Assembly: GCF_029277985.1 (NCBI RefSeq)
Contig: NZ_CP119547.1
Span: 124,001-188,000 of the forward strand
Source of the DNA: Providencia stuartii
GTDB lineage: Bacteria > Pseudomonadota > Gammaproteobacteria > Enterobacterales > Enterobacteriaceae
Length of the DNA: 64,000 nt
Reading direction: 5' to 3'
In this document: one piece after another, positions 7,497 to 16,125 of the stretch
Layout of the letters: each line of letters begins with the position of its first letter
Position numbering within the stretch: the first letter of the stretch is position 1
Translations under genes and position numbers: made by a program
The notes under the pieces: generated by a model
What the model saw: only the letters and a program-made list of their open reading frames with translations
Databases searched by the model: none
What the model was told of the DNA's origin: nothing

Positions 7497-8756
7497 GTGC
7501 GCTCAAAAAACTTTAGTTGGCGGTACTCCCTTGCCGCCACGGTGTTGTTGTTATCACCGTTCGATTTATTGGCATCACTCGGCATGGACATGTACTTGCC
7601 AGCAGTGCCGTTTATGCCAAACGCGCTTGGTACGACAGCGAGCACAATTCAGCTTACGCTGACAACGTACTTGGTCATGATTGGTGCCGGTCAGCTCTTG
7701 TTTGGACCGCTATCGGACCGACTGGGGCGCCGCCCCGTTCTACTGGGAGGTGGCCTCGCCTACGTTGTGGCGTCAATGGGCCTCGCTCTTACGTCATCGG
7801 CTGAAGTCTTTCTGGGGCTTCGGATTCTTCAGGCTTGTGGTGCCTCGGCGTGCCTTGTTTCCACATTTGCAACAGTACGTGACATTTACGCAGGTCGCGA
7901 GGAAAGTAATGTCATTTACGGCATACTCGGATCCATGCTGGCCATGGTCCCGGCGGTAGGCCCATTGCTCGGAGCGCTCGTCGACATGTGGCTTGGGTGG
8001 CGGGCTATCTTTGCGTTTCTAGGTTTGGGCATGATCGCTGCATCTGCAGCAGCGTGGCGATTCTGGCCTGAAACCCGGGTGCAACGAGTTGCGGGCTTGC
8101 AATGGTCGCAGCTGCTACTCCCCGTTAAGTGCCTGAACTTCTGGTTGTACACGTTGTGTTACGCCGCTGGAATGGGTAGCTTCTTCGTCTTTTTCTCCAT
8201 TGCGCCCGGACTAATGATGGGCAGGCAAGGTGTGTCTCAGCTTGGCTTCAGCCTGCTGTTCGCCACAGTGGCAATTGCCATGGTGTTTACGGCTCGTTTT
8301 ATGGGGCGTGTGATACCCAAGTGGGGCAGCCCAAGTGTCTTGCGAATGGGAATGGGATGCCTGATAGCTGGAGCAGTATTGCTTGCCATCACCGAAATAT
8401 GGGCTTCGCAGTCCGTGTTAGGCTTTATTGCTCCAATGTGGCTAGTGGGTATTGGTGTCGCCACAGCGGTATCTGTGTCGCCCAATGGCGCTCTTCGAGG
8501 ATTCGACCATGTTGCTGGAACGGTCACGGCAGTCTACTTCTGCTTGGGCGGTGTACTGCTAGGAAGCATCGGAACGTTGATCATTTCGCTGTTGCCGCGC
8601 AACACGGCTTGGCCGGTTGTCGTGTACTGTTTGACCCTTGCAACAGTCGTGCTCGGTCTGTCTTGTGTTTCCCGAGTGAAGGGCTCTCGCGGCCAGGGGG
8701 AGCATGATGTGGTCGCGCTACAAAGTGCGGAAAGTACATCAAATCCCAATCGTTGA
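7497..8756 (+). CDS. cmlA: Chloramphenicol efflux transporter CmlA
   Basis: This is a 419-residue major facilitator family drug/proton antiporter with twelve predicted membrane segments. Motif A is present (GPLSDRLGRRPVLL near residue 70), as is the PAVGPLLGALV motif C. The GTG start at 7497 follows AAGGAG (7483-7488) and gives the family length; longer in-frame reading is leader sequence. It exports non-fluorinated phenicols. Expression is inducible through the leader and hairpin at 7369-7432, and the cassette is known to carry its own promoter, unusual for a cassette. CmlA1 and CmlA5 differ by very few residues and I do not separate them. Confidence 0.93.
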   Translation: MRSKNFSWRYSLAATVLLLSPFDLLASLGMDMYLPAVPFMPNALGTTASTIQLTLTTYLVMIGAGQLLFGPLSDRLGRRPVLLGGGLAYVVASMGLALTSSAEVFLGLRILQACGASACLVSTFATVRDIYAGREESNVIYGILGSMLAMVPAVGPLLGALVDMWLGWRAIFAFLGLGMIAASAAAWRFWPETRVQRVAGLQWSQLLLPVKCLNFWLYTLCYAAGMGSFFVFFSIAPGLMMGRQGVSQLGFSLLFATVAIAMVFTARFMGRVIPKWGSPSVLRMGMGCLIAGAVLLAITEIWASQSVLGFIAPMWLVGIGVATAVSVSPNGALRGFDHVAGTVTAVYFCLGGVLLGSIGTLIISLLPRNTAWPVVVYCLTLATVVLGLSCVSRVKGSRGQGEHDVVALQSAESTSNPNR

Positions 8757-8775
8757 GAGAATGTGGCAAGCTATC

Positions 8776-8845
8776 GCCCAACAAATCGCTGCAGCCGACC
8801 CAAAACCGCTACGCGGTTTCGGTCGGCTGAGCTCAGGCGTTAGGC
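8776..8845 (+). repeat. attC of the cmlA cassette
   Basis: The site extends from GCCCAAC (8776-8782) to GTTAGGC (8839-8845), with complementary arms GCAGCCGACCCAAAACCGC and GCGGTTTCGGTCGGCTGAGC. Confidence 0.8.
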
Positions 8846-9020
8846 CTCGCCGAAGCGAAAGATCGCTACTTGAAGTGTTGACGCCTTTGTTTTAAAGTTT
8901 CGCGTCTATCTTTCTGATTTTGTTAAAAAATCAGACTTTGATTAATCATGTTAGACGTCAGAGGTATTTTGACTTAAACGCCTCTGAGGTCGAATTAACG
9001 TTAGCCACCAAGAAGGTGCC

Positions 9021-9821
9021 ATGAAAACATTTGCCGCATATGTAATTATCGCGTGTCTTTCGAGTACGGCATTAGCTGGTTCAATTACAGAAAATACGTC
9101 TTGGAACAAAGAGTTCTCTGCCGAAGCCGTCAATGGTGTCTTCGTGCTTTGTAAAAGTAGCAGTAAATCCTGCGCTACCAATGACTTAGCTCGTGCATCA
9201 AAGGAATATCTTCCAGCATCAACATTTAAGATCCCCAACGCAATTATCGGCCTAGAAACTGGTGTCATAAAGAATGAGCATCAGGTTTTCAAATGGGACG
9301 GAAAGCCAAGAGCCATGAAGCAATGGGAAAGAGACTTGACCTTAAGAGGGGCAATACAAGTTTCAGCTGTTCCCGTATTTCAACAAATCGCCAGAGAAGT
9401 TGGCGAAGTAAGAATGCAGAAATACCTTAAAAAATTTTCCTATGGCAACCAGAATATCAGTGGTGGCATTGACAAATTCTGGTTGGAAGGCCAGCTTAGA
9501 ATTTCCGCAGTTAATCAAGTGGAGTTTCTAGAGTCTCTATATTTAAATAAATTGTCAGCATCTAAAGAAAACCAGCTAATAGTAAAAGAGGCTTTGGTAA
9601 CGGAGGCGGCACCTGAATATCTAGTGCATTCAAAAACTGGTTTTTCTGGTGTGGGAACTGAGTCAAATCCTGGTGTCGCATGGTGGGTTGGGTGGGTTGA
9701 GAAGGAGACAGAGGTTTACTTTTTCGCCTTTAACATGGATATAGACAACGAAAGTAAGTTGCCGCTAAGAAAATCCATTCCCACCAAAATCATGGAAAGT
9801 GAGGGCATCATTGGTGGCTAA
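9021..9821 (+). CDS. blaOXA-10: Class D beta-lactamase OXA-10
   Basis: The 266-residue serine beta-lactamase has a signal peptide ([19 protein letters not shown]). The active site shows STFK (S67, K70), SAV near 115, YGN near 142 and KTG near 205. Asn143 and Gly157 (KFWLEGQ) are the OXA-10 residues, so the ESBL variants OXA-11 and OXA-14, which carry G157D, are excluded. It hydrolyses penicillins and oxacillin in the periplasm. The stop codon is provided by an attI1-like tail (TAAAACAAAGTT), and the cassette has lost its own attC. Confidence 0.95.
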   Translation: MKTFAAYVIIACLSSTALAGSITENTSWNKEFSAEAVNGVFVLCKSSSKSCATNDLARASKEYLPASTFKIPNAIIGLETGVIKNEHQVFKWDGKPRAMKQWERDLTLRGAIQVSAVPVFQQIAREVGEVRMQKYLKKFSYGNQNISGGIDKFWLEGQLRISAVNQVEFLESLYLNKLSASKENQLIVKEALVTEAAPEYLVHSKTGFSGVGTESNPGVAWWVGWVEKETEVYFFAFNMDIDNESKLPLRKSIPTKIMESEGIIGG

Positions 9822-9834
9822 AACAAAGTTAAAC
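9819..9834 (+). other. Fused-cassette scar: attI1-like tail between blaOXA-10 and aadA1
   Basis: TAAAACAAAGTTAAAC at this junction equals the last bases of attI1 plus the aadA1 cassette core. No attC of blaOXA-10 remains, so blaOXA-10 and aadA1 can only move as one unit. Confidence 0.75.
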
Positions 9835-9837
9835 ATC

Positions 9838-10629
9838 ATGAGGGAAGTGGTGATCGCCGAAGTATCGACTCAACTATCAGAGGTAGTTGGCGTCATCGAG
9901 CGCCATCTCGAACCGACGTTGCTGGCCGTACATTTGTACGGCTCCGCAGTGGATGGCGGCCTGAAGCCACACAGTGATATTGATTTGCTGGTTACGGTGA
10001 CCGTAAGGCTTGATGAAACAACGCGGCGAGCTTTGATCAACGACCTTTTGGAAACTTCGGCTTCCCCTGGAGAGAGCGAGATTCTCCGCGCTGTAGAAGT
10101 CACCATTGTTGTGCACGACGACATCATTCCGTGGCGTTATCCAGCTAAGCGCGAACTGCAATTTGGAGAATGGCAGCGCAATGACATTCTTGCAGGTATC
10201 TTCGAGCCAGCCACGATCGACATTGATCTGGCTATCTTGCTGACAAAAGCAAGAGAACATAGCGTTGCCTTGGTAGGTCCAGCGGCGGAGGAACTCTTTG
10301 ATCCGGTTCCTGAACAGGATCTATTTGAGGCGCTAAATGAAACCTTAACGCTATGGAACTCGCCGCCCGACTGGGCTGGCGATGAGCGAAATGTAGTGCT
10401 TACGTTGTCCCGCATTTGGTACAGCGCAGTAACCGGCAAAATCGCGCCGAAGGATGTCGCTGCCGACTGGGCAATGGAGCGCCTGCCGGCCCAGTATCAG
10501 CCCGTCATACTTGAAGCTAGACAGGCTTATCTTGGACAAGAAGAAGATCGCTTGGCCTCGCGCGCAGATCAGTTGGAAGAATTTGTTCACTACGTGAAAG
10601 GCGAGATCACCAAGGTAGTCGGCAAATAA
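9838..10629 (+). CDS. aadA1: Aminoglycoside 3''-adenylyltransferase AadA1
   Basis: The 263-residue enzyme starts MREVVIAEVSTQLSEVVG at ATG 9838. It adenylates streptomycin and spectinomycin. The nucleotidyltransferase site is HLYGSAVDGGLKPHSDIDLLV (metal-binding Asp pair near residues 47 and 49), followed by the C-terminal helical AadA domain. A second copy at 39948-40736 differs by V4A and by lacking one Glu in LGQEEDRLA. The two copies are a substrate for homologous recombination. Confidence 0.96.
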   Translation: MREVVIAEVSTQLSEVVGVIERHLEPTLLAVHLYGSAVDGGLKPHSDIDLLVTVTVRLDETTRRALINDLLETSASPGESEILRAVEVTIVVHDDIIPWRYPAKRELQFGEWQRNDILAGIFEPATIDIDLAILLTKAREHSVALVGPAAEELFDPVPEQDLFEALNETLTLWNSPPDWAGDERNVVLTLSRIWYSAVTGKIAPKDVAADWAMERLPAQYQPVILEARQAYLGQEEDRLASRADQLEEFVHYVKGEITKVVGK

Positions 10630-10630
10630 T

Positions 10631-10690
10631 GTCTAACAATTCGTTCAAGCCGACGCCGCTTCGCGGCGCGGCTTAACTCAAGCGTTAGAT
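10631..10690 (+). repeat. attC of the aadA1 cassette
   Basis: The 60-base site from GTCTAAC to GTTAGAT has complementary arms around CCGACGCCGCTTCGCGGCGCGG. Confidence 0.85.
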
Positions 10691-10770
10691 GCACTAAGCA
10701 CATAATTGCTCACAGCCAAACTATCAGGTCAAGTCTGCTTTTATTATTTTTAAGCGTGCATAATAAGCCC
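10684..10770 (+). other. Truncated 3'-conserved segment
   Basis: After the last attC the 3'-CS begins (GATGCACTAAGCACATAATTGC) but stops at 10770, before qacEdelta1, where IS26 begins. The same 3'-CS start recurs at 41707-41818 inside the Tn1331-type element and continues further there. Confidence 0.9.
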
Positions 10771-11590
10771 GGCACTGTTGCAAATAGTCGGTGGTGATAA
10801 ACTTATCATCCCCTTTTGCTGATGGAGCTGCACATGAACCCATTCAAAGGCCGGCATTTTCAGCGTGACATCATTCTGTGGGCCGTACGCTGGTACTGCA
10901 AATACGGCATCAGTTACCGTGAGCTGCAGGAGATGCTGGCTGAACGCGGAGTGAATGTCGATCACTCCACGATTTACCGCTGGGTTCAGCGTTATGCGCC
11001 TGAAATGGAAAAACGGCTGCGCTGGTACTGGCGTAACCCTTCCGATCTTTGCCCGTGGCACATGGATGAAACCTACGTGAAGGTCAATGGCCGCTGGGCG
11101 TATCTGTACCGGGCCGTCGACAGCCGGGGCCGCACTGTCGATTTTTATCTCTCCTCCCGTCGTAACAGCAAAGCTGCATACCGGTTTCTGGGTAAAATCC
11201 TCAACAACGTGAAGAAGTGGCAGATCCCGCGATTCATCAACACGGATAAAGCGCCCGCCTATGGTCGCGCGCTTGCTCTGCTCAAACGCGAAGGCCGGTG
11301 CCCGTCTGACGTTGAACACCGACAGATTAAGTACCGGAACAACGTGATTGAATGCGATCATGGCAAACTGAAACGGATAATCGGCGCCACGCTGGGATTT
11401 AAATCCATGAAGACGGCTTACGCCACCATCAAAGGTATTGAGGTGATGCGTGCACTACGCAAAGGCCAGGCCTCAGCATTTTATTATGGTGATCCCCTGG
11501 GCGAAATGCGCCTGGTAAGCAGAGTTTTTGAAATGTAAGGCCTTTGAATAAGACAAAAGGCTGCCTCATCGCTAACTTTGCAACAGTGCC
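10771..11590 (+). mobile_element. IS26 copy 1
   Basis: A complete 820-bp IS26 with terminal repeats GGCACTGTTGCAAA / TTTGCAACAGTGCC. Flanking octamers ATAAGCCC and TAAAATAA differ, so it was not a simple insertion. It truncates the integron 3'-CS and forms a directly oriented pair with copy 2 around msr(E)-mph(E). Confidence 0.98.
10834..11538 (+). CDS. tnpA: IS26 transposase
   Basis: This is the 234-residue DDE transposase of IS26 (MNPFKGRHFQRDII). An N-terminal helix-turn-helix lies around residues 25-50; the catalytic residues are D78 (WHMDETYV), D138 (NTDKAP) and E173 (VIECDHG). Residue 184 is Gly, as in ordinary IS26. An in-frame ATG six codons upstream exists; the MNPFKG start is the usual one. 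It catalyses copy-in replicative and targeted conservative reactions. Confidence 0.97.
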   Translation: MNPFKGRHFQRDIILWAVRWYCKYGISYRELQEMLAERGVNVDHSTIYRWVQRYAPEMEKRLRWYWRNPSDLCPWHMDETYVKVNGRWAYLYRAVDSRGRTVDFYLSSRRNSKAAYRFLGKILNNVKKWQIPRFINTDKAPAYGRALALLKREGRCPSDVEHRQIKYRNNVIECDHGKLKRIIGATLGFKSMKTAYATIKGIEVMRALRKGQASAFYYGDPLGEMRLVSRVFEM

Positions 11591-11987
11591 TAAAATAAGC
11601 CTTATATCCAAGCATAAAACAAGGTTGTCTAGACTTCTTTTAACAGTAAAGTTATCATAAAACTGAATTTTATTTTTTAGGTAAGTTTATGCATTCTATC
11701 CGCATTCGTTAAGACACAACTATTTGCATAGTGACACTATTTTATAATGGTGGGCTTTTGTTGTGTCTTTAAGAATATATGCGGATATATAAAGTAAAAG
11801 TATGCTTAATTTATAAGTATGCTTTTAGTGCATAGTTTCCAGTTATAACTTAATTGACTAGCTATTTGTCCACCCTGTGGATGAATAGCTTTTTTTTTGG
11901 GAGGACACTGTGATGCTAGCTTTTGTTTTCACCTAAATCCTGTTTGCTGCATAAAAAATTTCAAGAGCTAAACAGGAGTAAATAAAA
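11591..11987 (+). promoter_or_regulatory. msr(E) upstream region with hairpins
   Basis: This AT-rich stretch has no large gene. It holds an imperfect long inverted repeat (11700-11784, arms CGCATTCGTTAAGACACAAC and GTTGTGTCTTTAAGAATATATGCGG). A hairpin follows at 11860-11890 with outer arms AGCTATT / AATAGCT and a run of Ts at 11890-11898. A ribosome site GGGAGG (11899-11904) and a 7-codon leader come next. The msr(E) ribosome site is in CAGGAGTAAATAAAA. The order hairpin-T-run-leader-gene suggests antibiotic-responsive attenuation. Confidence 0.5.
11913..11936 (+). CDS. Candidate leader peptide MLAFVFT upstream of msr(E)
   Basis: A seven-codon ORF is preceded by GGGAGG at 8 bases and lies 51 bases before the msr(E) start. 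Short hydrophobic leaders of this kind control other macrolide ABC-F and methylase genes by ribosome stalling. Function here is inferred from position and ribosome site only. Confidence 0.45.
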   Translation: MLAFVFT

Positions 11988-13463
11988 ATGAGTTTAATTA
12001 TTAAAGCGAGAAACATACGCTTGGATTATGCTGGGCGTGATGTTTTGGATATTGATGAATTGGAAATTCACTCTTATGACCGTATTGGTCTTGTGGGTGA
12101 TAACGGAGCAGGAAAGAGTAGTTTACTCAAAGTACTTAATGGCGAAATTGTTTTAGCCGAAGCGACATTACAGCGTTTTGGTGATTTTGCACATATCAGC
12201 CAACTGGGCGGAATCGAAATAGAAACGGTCGAAGACCGGGCAATGTTATCTCGCCTTGGTGTTTCCAATGTACAAAACGACACAATGAGTGGCGGAGAGG
12301 AAACTCGTGCAAAAATTGCTGCCGCATTTTCCCAACAAGTACATGGCATTCTAGCGGATGAACCAACCAGCCACCTTGATCTCAATGGAATAGATCTACT
12401 TATTGGTCAACTTAAAGCATTTGATGGAGCATTACTTGTTATCAGTCATGACCGATATTTTCTTGATATGGTTGTAGACAAGATATGGGAGTTAAAAGAC
12501 GGTAAAATTACGGAATATTGGGGTGGTTACTCGGATTACTTGCGTCAAAAAGAAGAAGAGCGACAACACCAAGCCGTAGAATATGAGCTGATGATGAAGG
12601 AACGGGAGCGATTAGAATCTGCTGTGCAAGAAAAACGCCAGCAAGCTAATCGATTAGACAATAAGAAAAAAGGAGAAAAATCCAAAAACTCTACCGAAAG
12701 TGCTGGACGACTTGGGCATGCAAAAATGACTGGCACCAAGCAAAGAAAACTGTATCAGGCAGCTAAGAGTATGGAAAAGCGTTTGGCTGCATTAGAAGAT
12801 ATTCAAGCACCAGAGCATTTGCGTTCTATTCGTTTTCGTCAAAGTTCAGCCCTAGAACTGCACAATAAGTTCCCGATTACGGCAGATGGTCTGAGCTTAA
12901 AATTTGGTAGCCGTACTATCTTTGATGACGCTAACTTTATAATACCGCTTGGCGCTAAAGTCGCTATAACTGGATCGAATGGAACAGGGAAAACGTCCTT
13001 GTTAAAAATGATATCAGAACGTGCTGATGGATTAACCATATCTCCAAAAGCTGAAATTGGCTACTTTACACAAACAGGATATAAATTTAACACGCATAAA
13101 TCTGTGCTCTCCTTTATGCAGGAAGAGTGCGAGTACACAGTTGCGGAAATTCGTGCAGTATTGGCTTCAATGGGGATCGGAGCGAATGATATTCAAAAAA
13201 ACTTATCCGACTTATCGGGAGGTGAAATCATCAAACTGCTTTTATCCAAAATGCTTTTAGGAAAATATAATATTTTGCTTATGGATGAACCAGGAAACTA
13301 TCTTGACCTAAAAAGTATTGCCGCATTAGAAACAATGATGAAGTCCTATGCAGGAACTATTATCTTCGTATCTCATGACAAGCAATTGGTCGATAATATT
13401 GCTGACATTATCTACGAGATCAAAGACCACAAAATCATCAAGACTTTTGAGAGAGATTGTTAA
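11988..13463 (+). CDS. msr(E): Macrolide ABC-F ribosome-protection protein Msr(E)
   Basis: The 491-residue ABC-F protein has two ATP-binding domains and no membrane segments. Walker A motifs are GDNGAGKSS near residue 37 and GSNGTGKTS near 328. Signature motifs are MSGGEE near 99 and LSGGEI near 410. A charged linker (about 185-265, rich in Glu/Lys) between the domains forms the arm that enters the ribosome. It dislodges macrolides and streptogramin B from the 50S subunit. It forms a module with mph(E) 55 bases downstream. AT-rich codon use matches an Acinetobacter plasmid source, unlike the GC-rich neighbours. Confidence 0.95.
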   Translation: MSLIIKARNIRLDYAGRDVLDIDELEIHSYDRIGLVGDNGAGKSSLLKVLNGEIVLAEATLQRFGDFAHISQLGGIEIETVEDRAMLSRLGVSNVQNDTMSGGEETRAKIAAAFSQQVHGILADEPTSHLDLNGIDLLIGQLKAFDGALLVISHDRYFLDMVVDKIWELKDGKITEYWGGYSDYLRQKEEERQHQAVEYELMMKERERLESAVQEKRQQANRLDNKKKGEKSKNSTESAGRLGHAKMTGTKQRKLYQAAKSMEKRLAALEDIQAPEHLRSIRFRQSSALELHNKFPITADGLSLKFGSRTIFDDANFIIPLGAKVAITGSNGTGKTSLLKMISERADGLTISPKAEIGYFTQTGYKFNTHKSVLSFMQEECEYTVAEIRAVLASMGIGANDIQKNLSDLSGGEIIKLLLSKMLLGKYNILLMDEPGNYLDLKSIAALETMMKSYAGTIIFVSHDKQLVDNIADIIYEIKDHKIIKTFERDC

Positions 13464-13518
13464 TGATAGCCAATCTAATCCGAACATTAATTATTGAACT
13501 CTTTAAAGGAAATTAAAA

Positions 13519-14403
13519 ATGACAATTCAAGATATTCAATCACTTGCTGAAGCACACGGCTTGTTGCTTACGGACAAAATGAATTTCAATGAAATGGGCA
13601 TTGATTTTAAGGTCGTTTTTGCTCTTGATACAAAGGGGCAACAATGGTTGCTGCGTATTCCTCGTCGTGATGGCATGAGGGAACAAATCAAGAAAGAAAA
13701 ACGCATTTTAGAATTGGTAAAAAAACATCTTTCTGTAGAGGTTCCTGATTGGAGAATTTCATCTACAGAATTAGTGGCTTATCCCATACTTAAAGATAAT
13801 CCTGTTTTAAATTTGGATGCTGAAACCTATGAAATAATTTGGAATATGGACAAAGATAGCCCGAAATACATAACATCTTTGGCAAAAACCTTATTTGAAA
13901 TCCATAGTATTCCTGAAAAAGAAGTTCGGGAAAATGATTTGAAAATTATGAAACCTTCAGATTTAAGACCTGAAATAGCAAACAATTTGCAGTTAGTAAA
14001 ATCTGAAATTGGTATAAGTGAGCAATTGGAAACCCGCTACAGAAAATGGTTGGATAATGATGTTCTATGGGCAGATTTCACCCAATTTATACATGGCGAT
14101 TTATATGCTGGGCATGTACTAGCTTCAAAGGATGGAGCTGTTTCAGGCGTTATTGATTGGTCAACAGCCCATATAGATGACCCAGCGATTGATTTTGCTG
14201 GGCATGTAACTTTGTTTGGAGAAGAAAGCCTCAAAACTCTAATCATCGAGTATGAAAAACTAGGGGGTAAAGTTTGGAATAAACTATATGAACAGACTTT
14301 AGAAAGAGCAGCGGCCTCTCCTTTGATGTATGGTTTATTTGCCTTAGAAACTCAAAATGAAAGCCTTATCGTTGGAGCAAAAGCTCAGTTGGGAGTTATA
14401 TAA
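13519..14403 (+). CDS. mph(E): Macrolide 2'-phosphotransferase Mph(E)
   Basis: The 294-residue enzyme of the APH fold inactivates macrolides by phosphorylating the desosamine 2'-OH. The catalytic loop FIHGDLYAGHVL lies near residue 189 and the metal-binding IDWSTAHIDDPAIDFAGH near 214. The ribosome site AAAGGAAATTAAAA precedes the ATG. It follows msr(E) closely and is probably cotranscribed. The two genes usually travel together. Confidence 0.95.
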   Translation: MTIQDIQSLAEAHGLLLTDKMNFNEMGIDFKVVFALDTKGQQWLLRIPRRDGMREQIKKEKRILELVKKHLSVEVPDWRISSTELVAYPILKDNPVLNLDAETYEIIWNMDKDSPKYITSLAKTLFEIHSIPEKEVRENDLKIMKPSDLRPEIANNLQLVKSEIGISEQLETRYRKWLDNDVLWADFTQFIHGDLYAGHVLASKDGAVSGVIDWSTAHIDDPAIDFAGHVTLFGEESLKTLIIEYEKLGGKVWNKLYEQTLERAAASPLMYGLFALETQNESLIVGAKAQLGVI

Positions 14404-14514
14404 TTTAAAAATATGATTGCTGAGAACTGCCTTGTTTTGAAACTTGGTTGGCTTTAATTAGTTTTTAGTATTCTTTATAGAAAATGCCTCGATCAAGGGG
14501 CATTTCTAACAATC

Positions 14515-14542
14515 ATTTAACATAAAATTTCTTATACGAAAT
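14515..14542 (-). other. pdif (XerC/XerD-type) site downstream of mph(E)
   Basis: ATTTAACATAA (XerD-type arm, 14515-14525), a 6-base spacer AATTTC and TTATACGAAAT (XerC-type arm, 14532-14542) form a 28-base site. It agrees closely with the dif-like sites that border resistance modules in Acinetobacter plasmids. The matching site on the msr(E) side is absent, presumably removed by IS26 copy 1. Confidence 0.8.
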
Positions 14543-14579
14543 GCTTGATATTTCTCTTTAAATATCATTATATTAACGT

Positions 14580-14618
14580 AAGCCGTTCTGGAGTATAGGG
14601 CACCAGAACGGCTTTTTA
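14580..14618 (+). terminator. Bidirectional terminator between mph(E) module and rep locus
   Basis: A perfect 11-bp stem AGCCGTTCTGG / CCAGAACGGCT is followed by TTTTTATT. It separates mph(E) from the convergent replication genes. The surrounding gap 14404-14761 otherwise holds only the pdif site and two GTTCCACG motifs near 14631 and 14654. Confidence 0.75.
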
Positions 14619-14761
14619 TTGATTATTCATGTTCCACGATCACTAATTGAGCGATGTTCCACGGTTTTATTCAGTTTTAATAAACATCATCCGGTTTTTT
14701 GAGGAGTCATTATTTCAAGTGCTTGCACTGAAATTGGCTCTTCAAAAAACTGGAGTCTTGG

Positions 14762-15304
14762 CTAACCATATGGAAGGAAAAAGCGGCTTAGGAAGCCTCT
14801 CTTCTTCTGTTCTGGTTCAACATGCTCCGGGATAGGAATACGCTTATTGTCTTGCTGAGGAGTAGTCAATTCGTCATAGTTCGTTGCTAGTTCCGACCGA
14901 GGATCCGTTGCTATATCCTGTTTAAAGCTCTGATCGGTAAAGGTAGTCATATTGGCTTTTGGTGCTTCTAGTAAGCGCTGCATAGCTTCAATCTGTTCTT
15001 GATAAAACGATTCACGTTCTAAAGATTGATTTTCTCTCTGTATTGCCTGATTTAATTGTTTTTCCAGTATGTCAACTTGACGTTTTAGTAAGTCAACTTC
15101 TGTCAAGTTTTGACTGTTAATTGATTGACTTTGATTGACTGTATCCTCTTTTTTTTGTGGTTCCCCAAAAACTCTTAGGGCCTCTGAAAAGTCAATTAAT
15201 CCATCAGATCCTTTAGATAAATTTCCTTTGTTTATATGTGCATATATGGCTTGTCTTGAATATCCATAAAGCTTAGCTAACTCTGAAACTGACAGTTTTT
15301 TCAT
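14762..15304 (-). CDS. Plasmid replication-associated DNA-binding protein
   Basis: This 180-residue protein has an N-terminal helix-turn-helix (KKLSVSELAKLYGYSRQAIYAHINKGNL, residues 2-29). A coiled-coil-prone middle follows (VDLLKRQVDILEKQLNQ..., about 70-110) and a basic end (KKRGFLSRFF). Proteins of this layout lie directly downstream of Rep_3-type rep genes in Acinetobacter plasmids. Its precise role there is not established. It starts 66 bases after the rep stop on the same strand and is intact, but its presumed promoter was lost with the 5' end of rep. Confidence 0.7.
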   Translation of the reverse strand: MKKLSVSELAKLYGYSRQAIYAHINKGNLSKGSDGLIDFSEALRVFGEPQKKEDTVNQSQSINSQNLTEVDLLKRQVDILEKQLNQAIQRENQSLERESFYQEQIEAMQRLLEAPKANMTTFTDQSFKQDIATDPRSELATNYDELTTPQQDNKRIPIPEHVEPEQKKRGFLSRFFLPYG

Positions 15305-15370
15305 TATGTAAACCAGTTTTCAACTTGTGTTAATACCTGACTGTTAACTTAACAATTTCAATTAACAATG

Positions 15371-16125
15371 TCATTGAAATCCTAATTTTCTGAGTAAAGG
15401 AAGTAATTCCTTAAATTTCTCTGCATCTTGCAGCATGGCAGCTATACGTACAGCAAACTGCTGATAGCTTTCTGTGCCTTGTGAATATTTACTCATCTCA
15501 GGAAGCTCTGAGAGCTTGTTGGCGAATAGATGGCGTTGTTTATCTGTTATTTTTGAAAAGAGGTCTAATGTATTCGGATCTCTTTTAGATTCGACTGAAT
15601 GCGTGGCTGATTTTTTCTGTTTAAAGCTAAATGAAAAACCAGTAATAGATCTACCTGTTTTATGCTGTTCAACTTTGACAATAATATCGGTATGTTCATT
15701 TACTTGTTTTAATGCAATGTCTAAAACATATTTTTTAAAATCATACATTCGTTTGTATTCAGTCTCGAGTACACCTATTTTTTGTCTAAAATCATACATA
15801 GTTATGAGAGGCGTTTTTCCAGTACTACGCCATGCAATCAATATTTCATATAAACGAACAGCATAAGCACTTGTTAAATTACTTATTTGTTGTATTTCAT
15901 ACTTTGTAAATTGTTCTTCTAACCTAGTAATTAAAGGCACAATAGCAGGGGCAAAAATAAGTCTAACGACAGCTTCATTATCAATATAAGCCACCTCGCT
16001 CACCCATCTTGATTTGTGATTAATAGTGTTACCTTTTTCACTAAGACTCTGATAACTGAATTGTCTTGCAAACAAGTCATCGCAAGCATCTTTTAACGCC
16101 TGATAAGCCGTATTTCGATGTACAC
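15371..16125 (-). pseudogene. Rep_3-family replication initiator, 5' end removed by IS26
   Basis: About 251 C-terminal residues of a RepB-type initiator remain, ending in ...PLLRKLGFQ. Two winged-helix domains are suggested by NTAYQALKDACDDLFARQFSY and QIGVLETEYKRMYDFKKYVLDIALKQVNEHTD-like segments. The family is the Acinetobacter repAci type. The N-terminus and any iterons upstream were removed by IS26 copy 2 at 16126. An open frame continues into IS26 and supplies an ATG (16198) with 24 foreign residues. Autonomous replication from this remnant is unlikely. Confidence 0.75.

Noticed and set aside
10750..11361. 203-codon antisense frame in IS26 (also present in the other copies)
   Set aside because: Present in every IS26 as the complement of tnpA. 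No start signal, and variable ends depend on flanking DNA.
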